Assembly (NCBI GenBank): GCA_020629835.1
Contig: JAHDCO010000005.1
Coordinates: 92,415-156,414 of the forward strand
Reading direction: 5' to 3'
From: Granulosicoccaceae bacterium
GTDB taxonomy: Bacteria; Pseudomonadota; Gammaproteobacteria; Granulosicoccales; Granulosicoccaceae
DNA: 64,000 nucleotides
The notes beneath the pieces were generated by a model that saw only the letters and a list, made by a program, of their open reading frames with translations, was not told the DNA's origin and made no database searches. Below, one piece after another: positions 54,400 to 62,270 of the stretch. Within the stretch, counting starts at the first letter, position 1, and the number at the start of each line of letters is the position of its first letter. The position numbers and the translations under genes were made by a program.

Positions 54400-54435
54400 G
54401 CAAAAGCGTTTGGGGCTATCCCTGAACGCTTTTGC
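54400..54435 (+). repeat. Inverted repeat after binding-protein gene
   Basis: GCAAAAGCGTT (54400-54410) and AACGCTTTTGC (54425-54435) pair perfectly; inner GGG/CCC pairs (plus two G-T) extend the stem to a 4-base loop CTAT. It starts 45 bp after the binding-protein stop and ends before the likely permease start (54449). No T-run follows. Same arrangement as at the other three binding-protein genes in the window. Confidence 0.8.
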
Positions 54436-54448
54436 TTTGCAAAAGCGG

Positions 54449-55336
54449 ATGCAAAATCGGCGTTTCAAACTGCATTGGCTCGATTGGGTGCTCCTTATCG
54501 GCTTAACTGCGCTCGTCGTGTATGTGTGGCAGCGTATTGGCGGGGCGTTAAATTACAGCTGGCGCTGGGAGATTATTCCCAACTACATCGTTCGCTGGCA
54601 TACAGAAAAAGAGCAATGGGTGCCCAATCTATTGCTGCAGGGCCTGATCACCACCATACGCATTAGTATCTACGCCAGTGTGCTCGCGCTCATTTTGGGT
54701 GTGATACTTGGCGTGGCGAGATGTTCTAAAAATCTCGCTGTTCGTATGCTGTCGCGAACCTATTTGGAACTGCTGAGAAACATTCCGCCCGTTGTTGTCG
54801 TATTTATCTTCTTCTTTTTTCTGTCAGAACAGTTGGTTGCCGCTTTCAATATTGAAGGCTGGGCTCGGGGTATCGCACGACAGGAAGACAAAGCGGTATG
54901 GGAATTTTTCTTCGGCGATATGCGGCGGTTCCCATCGCTTGTTTCTGGCGTTGTTGTACTCGCACTGTTTGAAAGCGCTTTCGTTGGTGAGATCGTACGG
55001 GCTGGTATTCAGTCTGTTGGTAAAGGGCAGCATGAAGCAGCGCAGTCCATCGGAATGACGAAAACCGATCAACTTCGTTTTATCGTGCTGCCTCAGGCAC
55101 TGAATAAAGTGGTTCCACCTATGGCGAATCAATTTATTTCTTTGGTAAAAGACAGCTCTATCATCTCACTCATTTCAGTCCAGGAGCTTACGTTTAAAAC
55201 CGTGGAACTCGTAGCGTCAACTCGTGCCATTTTCGAGGCATGGATTACTACCGCCGCCATGTACTTTCTGATTTGTTTTGGTTTATCGCTGCTGTTCCGG
55301 CGCCTGGAAAAACCGAACCAAACAGCGGCTACGTAA
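54449..55336 (+). CDS. Amino acid ABC permease 2
   Basis: A 295-residue PAAT permease: WLDWVLLIGLTALVVYVWQRI (first helix), LLQGLITTIRISIYASVLAL, YLELLRNIPPVVVVFIFFFFLS and the EAA loop HEAAQSIGMTKTDQLRFIVLPQ. It pairs with the permease encoded at 52708. ATG 54449 was chosen because the upstream TTG 54398 lies inside the inverted repeat; the longer form would add 17 residues. The desaturase-like gene starts 31 bp downstream. Confidence 0.88.
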   Translation: MQNRRFKLHWLDWVLLIGLTALVVYVWQRIGGALNYSWRWEIIPNYIVRWHTEKEQWVPNLLLQGLITTIRISIYASVLALILGVILGVARCSKNLAVRMLSRTYLELLRNIPPVVVVFIFFFFLSEQLVAAFNIEGWARGIARQEDKAVWEFFFGDMRRFPSLVSGVVVLALFESAFVGEIVRAGIQSVGKGQHEAAQSIGMTKTDQLRFIVLPQALNKVVPPMANQFISLVKDSSIISLISVQELTFKTVELVASTRAIFEAWITTAAMYFLICFGLSLLFRRLEKPNQTAAT

Positions 55337-55367
55337 GAACCACGGTGAATAGCGGCGGATTATCACA

Positions 55368-56306
55368 GTGAGTCACCTCGTCAGGACCCCAATTACTCAA
55401 GCTTTGGAAGAGGGCGCTCTTACCCGGCGCGAACTCAAAGCGTTTATGAGTCGATCTGACGGCCCTGCATTGATACGATTAGCTGGCTGGTTAATCGTAC
55501 TTTCCATGACCACCTTCGCCATTTGGGCAAGCCTTGGAACCGGGTGGGTGATACCCGCGATGTTTGTTCATGGCGTTGTGCTCGTGCACCACTTTTCACT
55601 GCAACATGAGTGCTGTCACTACACAGCATTTAAGACCCGTTGGGCAAACGATGTGGCGGGCAATATCTGCGGTTTAATTATCATGTTACCCAATCGTTTC
55701 TTTCGCTACGAACATTGCGACCATCACACGCACACGCAAATTCATGGCAAAGACACCGAAATTATTGAGATGCCGCAGTCGTATAAAGAGTATTGGTTAT
55801 ACCTTTCGTCATACCCCTATTGGAAGGCGAAGTTCAGTGAGCTTTGGCGTCACTTTAAGGGTCACTTAACACCTGCGGATAAGCGCTTCGTCCCTCGCGA
55901 AGAATACAGCACCATCATTTGGGAAGCTCGGTTGATGGTTGCGTTTTACCTTATAGTATTTGCGCTGAGCGTCTACTTTCAGACGTTCGCGGCACTTTGG
56001 TATTGGTTGATTCCGGTGGTTATGGGCGAACCTGTCATGCGTGCGATCCGCATGACTGAACACGTCGGTCGACCGACGGTTGCCGATATGAAAACAAACA
56101 CGCGTTCGAATCGGGTAGGTCCCGTGTGGCGCTTTCTATGTTGGAACATGAATTACCACGCGGAGCATCATTACGCCGCATCAGTGCCTTTTCATGCATT
56201 GCCAGCGCTAAGCAAAAAACTGGACGGGTATATCTACACCGAACCCGACGGGTATCTCGGTGCACACAAGGATATGTTGGGTCAGATTAAACACACATCG
56301 CCATGA
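55368..56306 (+). CDS. MocD-like membrane desaturase/hydroxylase (FA_desaturase superfamily)
   Basis: A 312-residue membrane di-iron oxygenase with the three His boxes: HHFSLQHECCHY, HCDHHTHTQ and NYHAEHH. Despite the fatty acid desaturase fold, homologues paired with a Rieske ferredoxin (MocD/MocE of rhizopine catabolism) act on small N-methylated compounds. The gene for a Rieske protein overlaps its stop by 4 bp and an amino-acid-type importer lies upstream, so hydroxylation or demethylation of an imported zwitterion is more likely than lipid desaturation (inference). GTG 55368 starts the frame. Confidence 0.85.
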   Translation: MSHLVRTPITQALEEGALTRRELKAFMSRSDGPALIRLAGWLIVLSMTTFAIWASLGTGWVIPAMFVHGVVLVHHFSLQHECCHYTAFKTRWANDVAGNICGLIIMLPNRFFRYEHCDHHTHTQIHGKDTEIIEMPQSYKEYWLYLSSYPYWKAKFSELWRHFKGHLTPADKRFVPREEYSTIIWEARLMVAFYLIVFALSVYFQTFAALWYWLIPVVMGEPVMRAIRMTEHVGRPTVADMKTNTRSNRVGPVWRFLCWNMNYHAEHHYAASVPFHALPALSKKLDGYIYTEPDGYLGAHKDMLGQIKHTSP

Positions 56307-56623
56307 CAGAGCCTCACTGGCAAGACTTAATCGCATTGGATGCGCTGGAACCAGACGATGTCACCGCTGTTGCATTGGGCCGACATCGACTGGCGGTTTA
56401 CGATGGCACGGCAGGTATCAGTGTCAGTGAGGCCCGATGCACACACGCCGGCGCCGACCTTTGCGATGGGTATTTTGATGGTAAAGCCATCGAATGCCCA
56501 TTGCATCAAGCGCTTTTTGATTGTGTCTCGGGTAGGGCCTTGGCTGCACCTGCGGTAAAGCCGTTGAAGATGTATCAGTCTCGCGTGCGTGATGGGCGAA
56601 TCGAAGTCTTATTGCCCAAGTAA
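56303..56623 (+). CDS. MocE-like Rieske [2Fe-2S] ferredoxin
   Basis: A 106-residue soluble Rieske protein. The cluster motif C-x-H-x16-C-x2-H is intact (RCTHAGADLCDGYFDGKAIE, then CPLH). Length matches MocE/NdoA-type ferredoxins. It probably donates electrons to the desaturase-like oxygenase encoded just upstream (ATGA overlap). No reductase gene is adjacent, so electrons would come from a reductase encoded elsewhere. Last gene of the importer operon; convergent with dgoA. Confidence 0.92.
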   Translation: MTEPHWQDLIALDALEPDDVTAVALGRHRLAVYDGTAGISVSEARCTHAGADLCDGYFDGKAIECPLHQALFDCVSGRALAAPAVKPLKMYQSRVRDGRIEVLLPK

Positions 56624-56676
56624 TGAATATCACTGGTTAAGTTTAGTACACCAGAAATTACAACTACTATCACCAC

Positions 56677-57285
56677 TCAGGCCTTTACAACCGCATCCCA
56701 CGCTGCGACGAGTTTGTGTGCTGACTGTTCCACCGATGCTAAAGCACACCCGGGTTTATACAATGCACTACCGATACCGAAGCCGGTAACGCCTGCTGTC
56801 AACCACGCTGAAAAATCATCGGCACCCACACCGCCTACGGCATATAACGGTGTTTTCTTAGGTAGTACCGCGGTTAAAGCACTGACACCCTCAGTACCTA
56901 ATAGCGAAGCAGGAAAGAGTTTAAGCCCATCAGCACCAGAGGCTAGCGCTGAGAAACATTCAGTGGCCGTAAATACCCCAGGGTAGGACAGCAAACCCGC
57001 CTGCTTGGTGGCGCTGATAACATCCGGGTTGCAGTTGGGAGACACCACCATATCGGCGCCGATCTCGGCTAAGTCGTGTACTTGTTCCACGTTTAGCACC
57101 GTGCCAGCACCAATCTGCGCCCGGTCCCGAGCGGTTTTTATCATGAGTTCAATACTGATCAATGCATGTGGTGAATTCATTGGTACTTCAATTTGATCAA
57201 TACCCGCATCGATGAGCACTTCGCATACCGATTCAGCCTCGTTAGGGGTTATCCCTCGTAGAATTGCAATAATGGCGCGGCTCAT
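56677..57285 (-). CDS. dgoA: 2-dehydro-3-deoxy-6-phosphogalactonate aldolase
   Basis: A 202-residue class I aldolase of the KDPG/KDPGal family: AILRGITPNEAESVCEVLIDAG (catalytic Glu region), GAGTVLNVEQV, VSPNCNPDVI and the Schiff-base Lys in GADGLKLFPASLLG. It cleaves KDPGal to pyruvate and glyceraldehyde 3-phosphate. The ATG overlaps the kinase stop by 4 bp, so dgoK and dgoA are co-translated. The dehydrogenase/dehydratase genes that would form KDGal are not adjacent; the sugar-acid enzymes at 909-12065 are a distant possibility only. Confidence 0.92.
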   Translation of the reverse strand: MSRAIIAILRGITPNEAESVCEVLIDAGIDQIEVPMNSPHALISIELMIKTARDRAQIGAGTVLNVEQVHDLAEIGADMVVSPNCNPDVISATKQAGLLSYPGVFTATECFSALASGADGLKLFPASLLGTEGVSALTAVLPKKTPLYAVGGVGADDFSAWLTAGVTGFGIGSALYKPGCALASVEQSAHKLVAAWDAVVKA

Positions 57286-58199
57286 GGTGTTTGTCCCTGG
57301 TGTTGTTGTTTAGCCAGTTTTAAACCCGCTACAGTTGCGTCGGTAGAATCCATAATCTGCACGCTTCCGCCTTGTGCTTGCAAGCACGCCACATAGAGCT
57401 GTGTTAGCTGCGTTTCACCGATAATCGTCACCGATTCGCCCGCCCACAAAGTTTCTGTATCTGCCAACTCCTCGCCAATTAATAAACCTGATAGTGCGGC
57501 GCGCGAGGAACTGGCGGCGACATCGTGTAGCAAATCCTCTGCACGAACACTAAAGAGTGAATTAGTCAGGCTCATGCGTTTTTCAACAACGGCACTCGCA
57601 GCAGCAACACAGACATACGTATCGAAACTTTGCGTTTGTACACTGTGTTTTAGAACAGAATACTGGCTAAGAATGGAGAACAGCTCGCCGGTCAAATAGG
57701 TATGGAATGCAAGCACTTCACCGTTTTCAAGTATTACCCATTTGGAATGGGTACCTGGTAGGCAGACACAACCCGAATAGCTCGGCTCAGCGAGCAATAA
57801 CCCGGCTAACTGCGTTTCTTCGCCTCGCATAACATCGGCCCGGTCAGACTGGGAAAGTCCCGGCAGCACCCAAACCGAAATCTGCTGACTGTCAGTTTCT
57901 ATTGAGACTAAATCCTCACCAAAAATCGGTGAGGTTGGTACCGTTCGATAAGGCGTTTCCTGCCAGCCCTGTTTTGAACCCACCATGCCGCAGGCATAAA
58001 CAGGCAGGCATCTGCGTTCATTTAACCAAGGATGTAGCAAGCCCAACAAGGTTCGTTCGTAATCATCAGGCTCAAGTGACGACATACCTTTGTTTGAACT
58101 TATCTGATCGATTAAATTATCATCCGCATCCATTATGAAGGCACGTAGGTGCGTCGTGCCCCAATCGACTCCTACCCAAGCCGCGTTGACGGAATTCAT
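57282..58199 (-). CDS. dgoK: 2-dehydro-3-deoxygalactonokinase
   Basis: A 305-residue kinase of the DgoK family: VGVDWGTTHLRAFIMDADDNL (phosphate-1 motif), CGMVGSKQGWQETPY, CLPGTHSKWV and ALSGLLIGEEL. It phosphorylates 2-keto-3-deoxygalactonate for the aldolase encoded next. ATG 58199 is the natural start. The 105-bp gap to the divergent tautomerase gene shows no obvious operator. Confidence 0.92.
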   Translation of the reverse strand: MNSVNAAWVGVDWGTTHLRAFIMDADDNLIDQISSNKGMSSLEPDDYERTLLGLLHPWLNERRCLPVYACGMVGSKQGWQETPYRTVPTSPIFGEDLVSIETDSQQISVWVLPGLSQSDRADVMRGEETQLAGLLLAEPSYSGCVCLPGTHSKWVILENGEVLAFHTYLTGELFSILSQYSVLKHSVQTQSFDTYVCVAAASAVVEKRMSLTNSLFSVRAEDLLHDVAASSSRAALSGLLIGEELADTETLWAGESVTIIGETQLTQLYVACLQAQGGSVQIMDSTDATVAGLKLAKQQHQGQTP

Positions 58200-58304
58200 A
58201 CGTTTAAAGTCTTCGCTTAAAGGTTACAAGTGGCTAAAGCCTTTGCGGTTTTACGATAGTAGCACCGCCGCTCAATACTAAAGATATTCGCCAAAGAGAT
58301 TATT

Positions 58305-58694
58305 GTGCCGTTCAATAAACTTCATGTACCTGCAGACCTGCAAGCGTCAAAGGTGAAGGCCATTAACGAAATGCTTCACACGTGTTTGGTCCGCACTTGC
58401 AATGTCAATCCCGATGATCATTTTTGTTTGGTGGCTCGTTATCAGCCAGACGATATGATGCTTCACCCCACGTTCATGGGCACCCGGGATCCTGCAGCCA
58501 CGATTGTTATCGAAATTGCTTTGCTGGCTGGTCGTACCGATGAGCAAAAAGAATCGCTCTACAGCGCGGTGAGAGAAGTGCTGGCGTTGGTACCATTCGA
58601 CCCAAATAACGCCATCATCTTCCTGCTGGAAAACTGCGCAATCGATTGGTCTTTCAGCTCCGCGGGGTCGGTAAAGAAGGTGCTGGGGCTGTAA
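58305..58694 (+). CDS. Tautomerase-superfamily protein
   Basis: A 129-residue tautomerase-fold protein. After Met removal it begins with Pro (PFNKLHVP), the catalytic Pro1 of the family. Later landmarks include FCLVARYQPDDM, TIVIEIALLAGRTDEQKESLY and the ENCAIDWSFSSAG end. Members act on small keto acids or are of unknown substrate. GTG 58305 starts the frame. It stands alone between dgoK and the toxin-antitoxin pair. Confidence 0.82.
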   Translation: MPFNKLHVPADLQASKVKAINEMLHTCLVRTCNVNPDDHFCLVARYQPDDMMLHPTFMGTRDPAATIVIEIALLAGRTDEQKESLYSAVREVLALVPFDPNNAIIFLLENCAIDWSFSSAGSVKKVLGL

Positions 58695-58790
58695 GAAGTA
58701 GGTTACACCGTTCACAGATTTAGCTAGCTTTTACTTGTTTGCCACATGAATTGCCGCTATATTCGTCAGTGAAAGTGGATATTTTGCCTT

Positions 58791-59141
58791 ATGAGCCTAA
58801 GCGATTACGCCGACGATGGTTATTTTGCGCCAAAGAAAATTGCAGCGCTTTTGGCCACTACCCAGGATGATCTAGCACAGTCTGTGGGTTTAGGACGCGA
58901 TGCGGTTACGCGACGCGATCGTATTCGGGCCGCGAAAACACAACGTCGCCTGCGGGAGATGGTGGAAGTGCTGAACAAGGTAACGCCGCGTTTTGGCTCA
59001 CCGATGATGGCCTACGCCTGGTACCGTTCTCAGCCATTGGCAGGCTTTGCGGGCCAGACCGCTATGCAACTCAGCCAAGCCGGTCGATCGATGGACGTAT
59101 TGGAATACATCGATGCGGTGGACGCCGGTATTTACAGTTAG
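58791..59141 (+). CDS. Xre/MbcA/ParS-type antitoxin of RES-Xre module
   Basis: A 116-residue antitoxin: an N-terminal helix-turn-helix-like part (FAPKKIAALLATTQDDLAQSVGLGRD) and the C-terminal DUF2384 toxin-binding domain (LNKVTPRFGSPMMAYAWYRSQPLAGF, TAMQLSQAGRSMDVLEYIDAVDAGIY). The gene lies 5 bp upstream of the RES toxin gene, the standard antitoxin-first order, and probably represses its own promoter. Confidence 0.9.
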   Translation: MSLSDYADDGYFAPKKIAALLATTQDDLAQSVGLGRDAVTRRDRIRAAKTQRRLREMVEVLNKVTPRFGSPMMAYAWYRSQPLAGFAGQTAMQLSQAGRSMDVLEYIDAVDAGIYS

Positions 59142-59146
59142 GCGTT

Positions 59147-59644
59147 GTGCGCTACCAAGGTCTGTTGTACCGAGCCATAAACCCGCTGTATGCGGCTGAG
59201 CCTCTGTCCGGTGAAGGAGCTAAACGCTTTGGCGGCCGCTTTAATGCCAAAGGAGTTCCGGCGCTTTACACCGCCCTAAGTCCCGAAACCGCACTGAAAG
59301 AAAGTCATCAGGTGGGTCACTTGCAGCCCACGGTACTGGTCAGCTACCACGCCGATATCGCGCCGGTGTTTAATGCCACCGTCGATAACGCGTTAAGCGC
59401 TTTTAATTTAAGCCCAGGCGAATTGGCCGCGTCGGACTGGCGGGAACAGATGCTGACAAAAGGCAAATCGCCTACACAAACTTTCGCGGATGAGCTGATC
59501 AGCGCGGGTTACGCTGGAATGCTTCACCGAAGTTACGCTTTGGGTGCTACTCACGAGGCGTTGAATCTTGTGCTGTGGCAGTGGAGTACCAGCGGTAACA
59601 CTATACGTGTGATTGATGACGAAAAACGTCTGCCTCTGACATAA
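59147..59644 (+). CDS. RES-domain toxin
   Basis: A 165-residue RES toxin, a NAD+-degrading or ADP-ribosyltransferase-like fold that depletes NAD. The three name-giving residues are visible: R in LLYRAINPLYA or GGRFN, E in TALKESHQ and S in LHRSYA. GTG 59147 follows the antitoxin stop by 5 bp. A strong terminator follows immediately, so this is a self-contained two-gene module. Confidence 0.9.
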   Translation: MRYQGLLYRAINPLYAAEPLSGEGAKRFGGRFNAKGVPALYTALSPETALKESHQVGHLQPTVLVSYHADIAPVFNATVDNALSAFNLSPGELAASDWREQMLTKGKSPTQTFADELISAGYAGMLHRSYALGATHEALNLVLWQWSTSGNTIRVIDDEKRLPLT

Positions 59645-59670
59645 AAAAGGCTCCATTACTGGAGCCTTTT
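59645..59670 (+). terminator. Intrinsic terminator after the toxin gene
   Basis: AAAAGGCTCC (59645-59654) and GGAGCCTTTT (59661-59670) form a perfect 10-bp stem around ATTACT, beginning at the RES stop codon. A-rich 5' and T-rich 3' arms make it potentially bidirectional, also serving the convergent aminotransferase gene. Confidence 0.9.
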
Positions 59671-59683
59671 CGGGGTTTCGACT

Positions 59684-59745
59684 GCGTGCTTTTATACCGT
59701 AATACGGTTGAGCTGCGTGCTTTTATGTCGTAATACGGTTGAGCT
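59684..59745. repeat. Two tandem 31-bp repeats
   Basis: The 31-bp unit at 59684-59714 (begins GCGTGCTTTTAT, ends TACGGTTGAGCT) is repeated directly at 59715-59745 with only AC to GT changed in the middle. It lies in the convergent gap between the toxin terminator and the aminotransferase gene. Probably a local duplication; no function suggested. Confidence 0.85.
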
Positions 59746-59770
59746 TCCTGTGCTGCAGCGCAAACAGGGC

Positions 59771-60940
59771 TTAAACAGCAGCCAGTTCGGGCGACTTAAC
59801 CTTCGCCATGACTTTGTTCAGCACCGTTTCAAATCGTGCGACGGCTGCATCCACGTCGTTGAGTTTGTCAATGCCGAACAACCCGATGCGAAACGACTGG
59901 TAGCCCTCGGGCTCGCCGATTTGCAGAGGAACGCCAGCGGCAATCTGCATACCTTCAGCAGCGAATGCACTGCCATTGTGCAAACTCGGTTCGTCTGTAA
60001 AGTACACAGCTACCCCCGGCGCCTGGAAACCTTTCGCTGCCACACTGACAAAGCCTGCCTGATCCATAAGCTGTCGAATGCGTTGGCCCAGTTCCTGTTG
60101 CGCGGCTTTCACCGTGTCAAAGCCCTGTGCCTTAACTTGCTGCATAACATCGCGGAAAACAATCAAACCATCGGTTGGCATAGTGGCGTGGTAGGCGTGC
60201 TTGCCGTCAAGGTACGCCTGCATGATGTCGCTCCACTTTTTAAGATCGACCGCAAAACTGTTACTGGTGGATGCCGCCATTTTCTGGCAGGCGTGCTCAC
60301 TTAGCACCGCAACCCCAGCGCATGGCGTACCACTCCAGCCTTTTTGCGGTGCGGTGACCAGGACGTCCACACCCGTGGCTTTCATATCCACCCAAATGGT
60401 GCCCGACGCAATGCAGTCCAACACAAACAAGCCGCCATATTCATGCACGGCATCGGCGACTGCAGCGATGTAATCATCTGGCAGAATCATACCGGCCGAG
60501 GTTTCCACATGAGGCGCACACACCACGGCAGGTTTAGACGCACGAATCTCGGCAACCACATCAGCTATCGGCATGGGCTCGTAAGCGTGCTGATTGCTGA
60601 CGGCTGCGTCACCCACGGGCTGCGCCAACAAGACCTTATGATCTGCCGGGATATTGCCCGCATCGAAGATTTGCGTCCAACGATAACTAAACCAACCGTT
60701 TCGAATGACGAGGCAGGATTCGTCCTGCGTAAACTGGCGTGCTACCGCTTCCATGGCGAAGGTCCCACTGCCAGGCACGATGACGGCGTGGTCCGCGTTA
60801 TAAGCCTCCAAAAGAATGCTGTGAATGTCGCGCATGGTTTGTTGGAACTGCGATGACATGTGATTCACGGAGCGGTCCGTGTATACCACGGAATATTCCA
60901 GTAACCCATCCGGGTCAACATCGGGAAGTAGGCCGGTCAT
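59771..60940 (-). CDS. Class V PLP aminotransferase (alanine/serine-glyoxylate type)
   Basis: A 389-residue fold-type I PLP enzyme. The Schiff-base Lys lies in LVTAPQKGWSGTPC; the preceding DCIASGTIWVDMKATGVDV and the early VPGSGTFAMEAVARQF fit the class V family (AGXT, SPT, AEP transaminase-like). The amino donor and acceptor cannot be fixed; alanine, serine or another small amino acid with glyoxylate or pyruvate is likely. It stands alone on the minus strand. ATG 60940 has AAGGAA upstream. Confidence 0.85.
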   Translation of the reverse strand: MTGLLPDVDPDGLLEYSVVYTDRSVNHMSSQFQQTMRDIHSILLEAYNADHAVIVPGSGTFAMEAVARQFTQDESCLVIRNGWFSYRWTQIFDAGNIPADHKVLLAQPVGDAAVSNQHAYEPMPIADVVAEIRASKPAVVCAPHVETSAGMILPDDYIAAVADAVHEYGGLFVLDCIASGTIWVDMKATGVDVLVTAPQKGWSGTPCAGVAVLSEHACQKMAASTSNSFAVDLKKWSDIMQAYLDGKHAYHATMPTDGLIVFRDVMQQVKAQGFDTVKAAQQELGQRIRQLMDQAGFVSVAAKGFQAPGVAVYFTDEPSLHNGSAFAAEGMQIAAGVPLQIGEPEGYQSFRIGLFGIDKLNDVDAAVARFETVLNKVMAKVKSPELAAV

Positions 60941-61329
60941 AGTACGGTGGTTCCTTTTGCATCCATGAGGACGCCTGTAACTGGAGCGAATTTGAAAACG
61001 TGGGCGCCGCCACTAAGGCTGTATACCGCTCACTCAGGGGTTTAATTCTAGCAGTTAGTTTTCTTGACCCGTAGCGGGGTTACTGGCTTTGTAGCCAGTT
61101 CAACGCAATCACCGCACAGCCAGATCACCGCTACCCCGAAAATATCTCCTAAATGGGCGTGCCATGAAACCAAGTCGGAACTGAATCGACACTCACCCGT
61201 TGAGGATCGACATGGCAGCTCCCATCAGTCGTTTGACTGGGGCTAAACGCTCAATAATAGTGGCTCCATGCTAACGTCGACGTTCGTTGGTTTTTAGCGT
61301 GTCAAAGACGAAACAGAGGAGGCGTGGCA
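60941..61329. other. Dyad-rich intergenic gap without a gene
   Basis: This 389-bp divergent gap has no credible protein gene. It contains a perfect 7-bp stem ACTGGCT/AGCCAGT with loop TTGT at 61082-61099, and GTAGCGG near 61072 is complementary to CCGCTAC near 61128, which could enclose it. It should also hold the promoters of the aminotransferase and IMPase genes. No known RNA family was recognised. Confidence 0.4.
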
Positions 61330-62142
61330 GTGGATCTATCTACCCGGGCGCAAACAGCGGTTTCCATCGCTGAAGAAGCTGCGTTACTGGCCATGTCTTA
61401 CTTTCGAAACCCGGATCGACTCAACACACGCAGCAAAGGGGTTCAAGATCCTGTTTCTGATGGCGATGTTGCGGTAGAAAAATTTATTCGCGCAGCCTTA
61501 CTGAGCCACTACCCCAAAGACGGTGTCATAGGAGAAGAAGAGGATCCGATTGCACCGCAAGGATCTCGCTTTAGCTGGGTCATTGATCCCATCGATGGAA
61601 CCAATAACTTTATTCGGGGTGCTCCGAGCTGGTGTGTGGTGTTGTGCATGGTGGACGAAAAGCAATCGCTCATTGGTGTTGTGCATGACCCAATCGCGCA
61701 GGAAACATTTGTGGGTATTCGCGGTTTGGGCGCAACACTCAATCGCCAACCCATTCGATGCGCAGATGTCACCGCATTAAATGAGGGCGCTGTTGGCATC
61801 GGCATGTCTAGACGAGTACCACCAAAGCAAATCGCTGAGACCGTGTCAGAGATCACCGAAAACGGCGGCGCCTTCTTTCGAAATGGCTCGGGAGCTCTGG
61901 GGTTGGCGTACGTTGCCGCAGGTCGGTTAATCGGCTACATCGAGCCTCACATGAACCCTTGGGATTGTTTAGCGTCGATTGTGATAGTGGAAGAAGCCGG
62001 AGGTGTGGTAGCACCATTCGACCTTCAGGCTATGTTAGAAGACGGTGGCCAGGTAATCACCGGTAGTCCTGGAATTTATGAGGCGTTGTCCAGCATTTGC
62101 ACGCAGGCTTATCAAATGAAACCTTCGGACTCACCAACGTAA
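61330..62142 (+). CDS. Inositol monophosphatase-family phosphatase
   Basis: A 270-residue Mg-dependent phosphatase of the IMPase/FIG superfamily: metal-site GEEEDP, the signature WVIDPIDGTNNFIRG and the closing NPWDCLASIVIVEEAGG. Family members remove phosphate from inositol phosphate, PAP or histidinol phosphate. The exact substrate is open, because it differs from typical SuhB in the RKGSGALGLAYVA-like segment (RNGSGALGLAYVA). GTG 61330 has GAGGAGG 7 bases upstream; GTG 61324 is too close to it. Confidence 0.88.
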   Translation: MDLSTRAQTAVSIAEEAALLAMSYFRNPDRLNTRSKGVQDPVSDGDVAVEKFIRAALLSHYPKDGVIGEEEDPIAPQGSRFSWVIDPIDGTNNFIRGAPSWCVVLCMVDEKQSLIGVVHDPIAQETFVGIRGLGATLNRQPIRCADVTALNEGAVGIGMSRRVPPKQIAETVSEITENGGAFFRNGSGALGLAYVAAGRLIGYIEPHMNPWDCLASIVIVEEAGGVVAPFDLQAMLEDGGQVITGSPGIYEALSSICTQAYQMKPSDSPT

Positions 62143-62270
62143 ACGGCTTGAGCAGAATTAGCGTTTAGATCGGCAGATAAGATCTCTCTTTATTCTTAAC
62201 TTTGCATTTCCTGAAAGCCAGTGGCTGGAGTACAATCCAGCGCTTAATAACCGTTCGGATAACGTACTTT

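Noticed and set aside
55368..56306. Fatty acid desaturase acting on membrane lipids
   Set aside because: The coupled Rieske ferredoxin and the upstream amino-acid-type importer fit a MocD-type small-molecule oxygenase better, although lipid desaturation is not excluded.
60344..60856. Long plus-strand open frame of 170 residues
   Set aside because: It is antisense to the class V aminotransferase, whose sequence is clearly conserved; the composition is a reverse-frame shadow.
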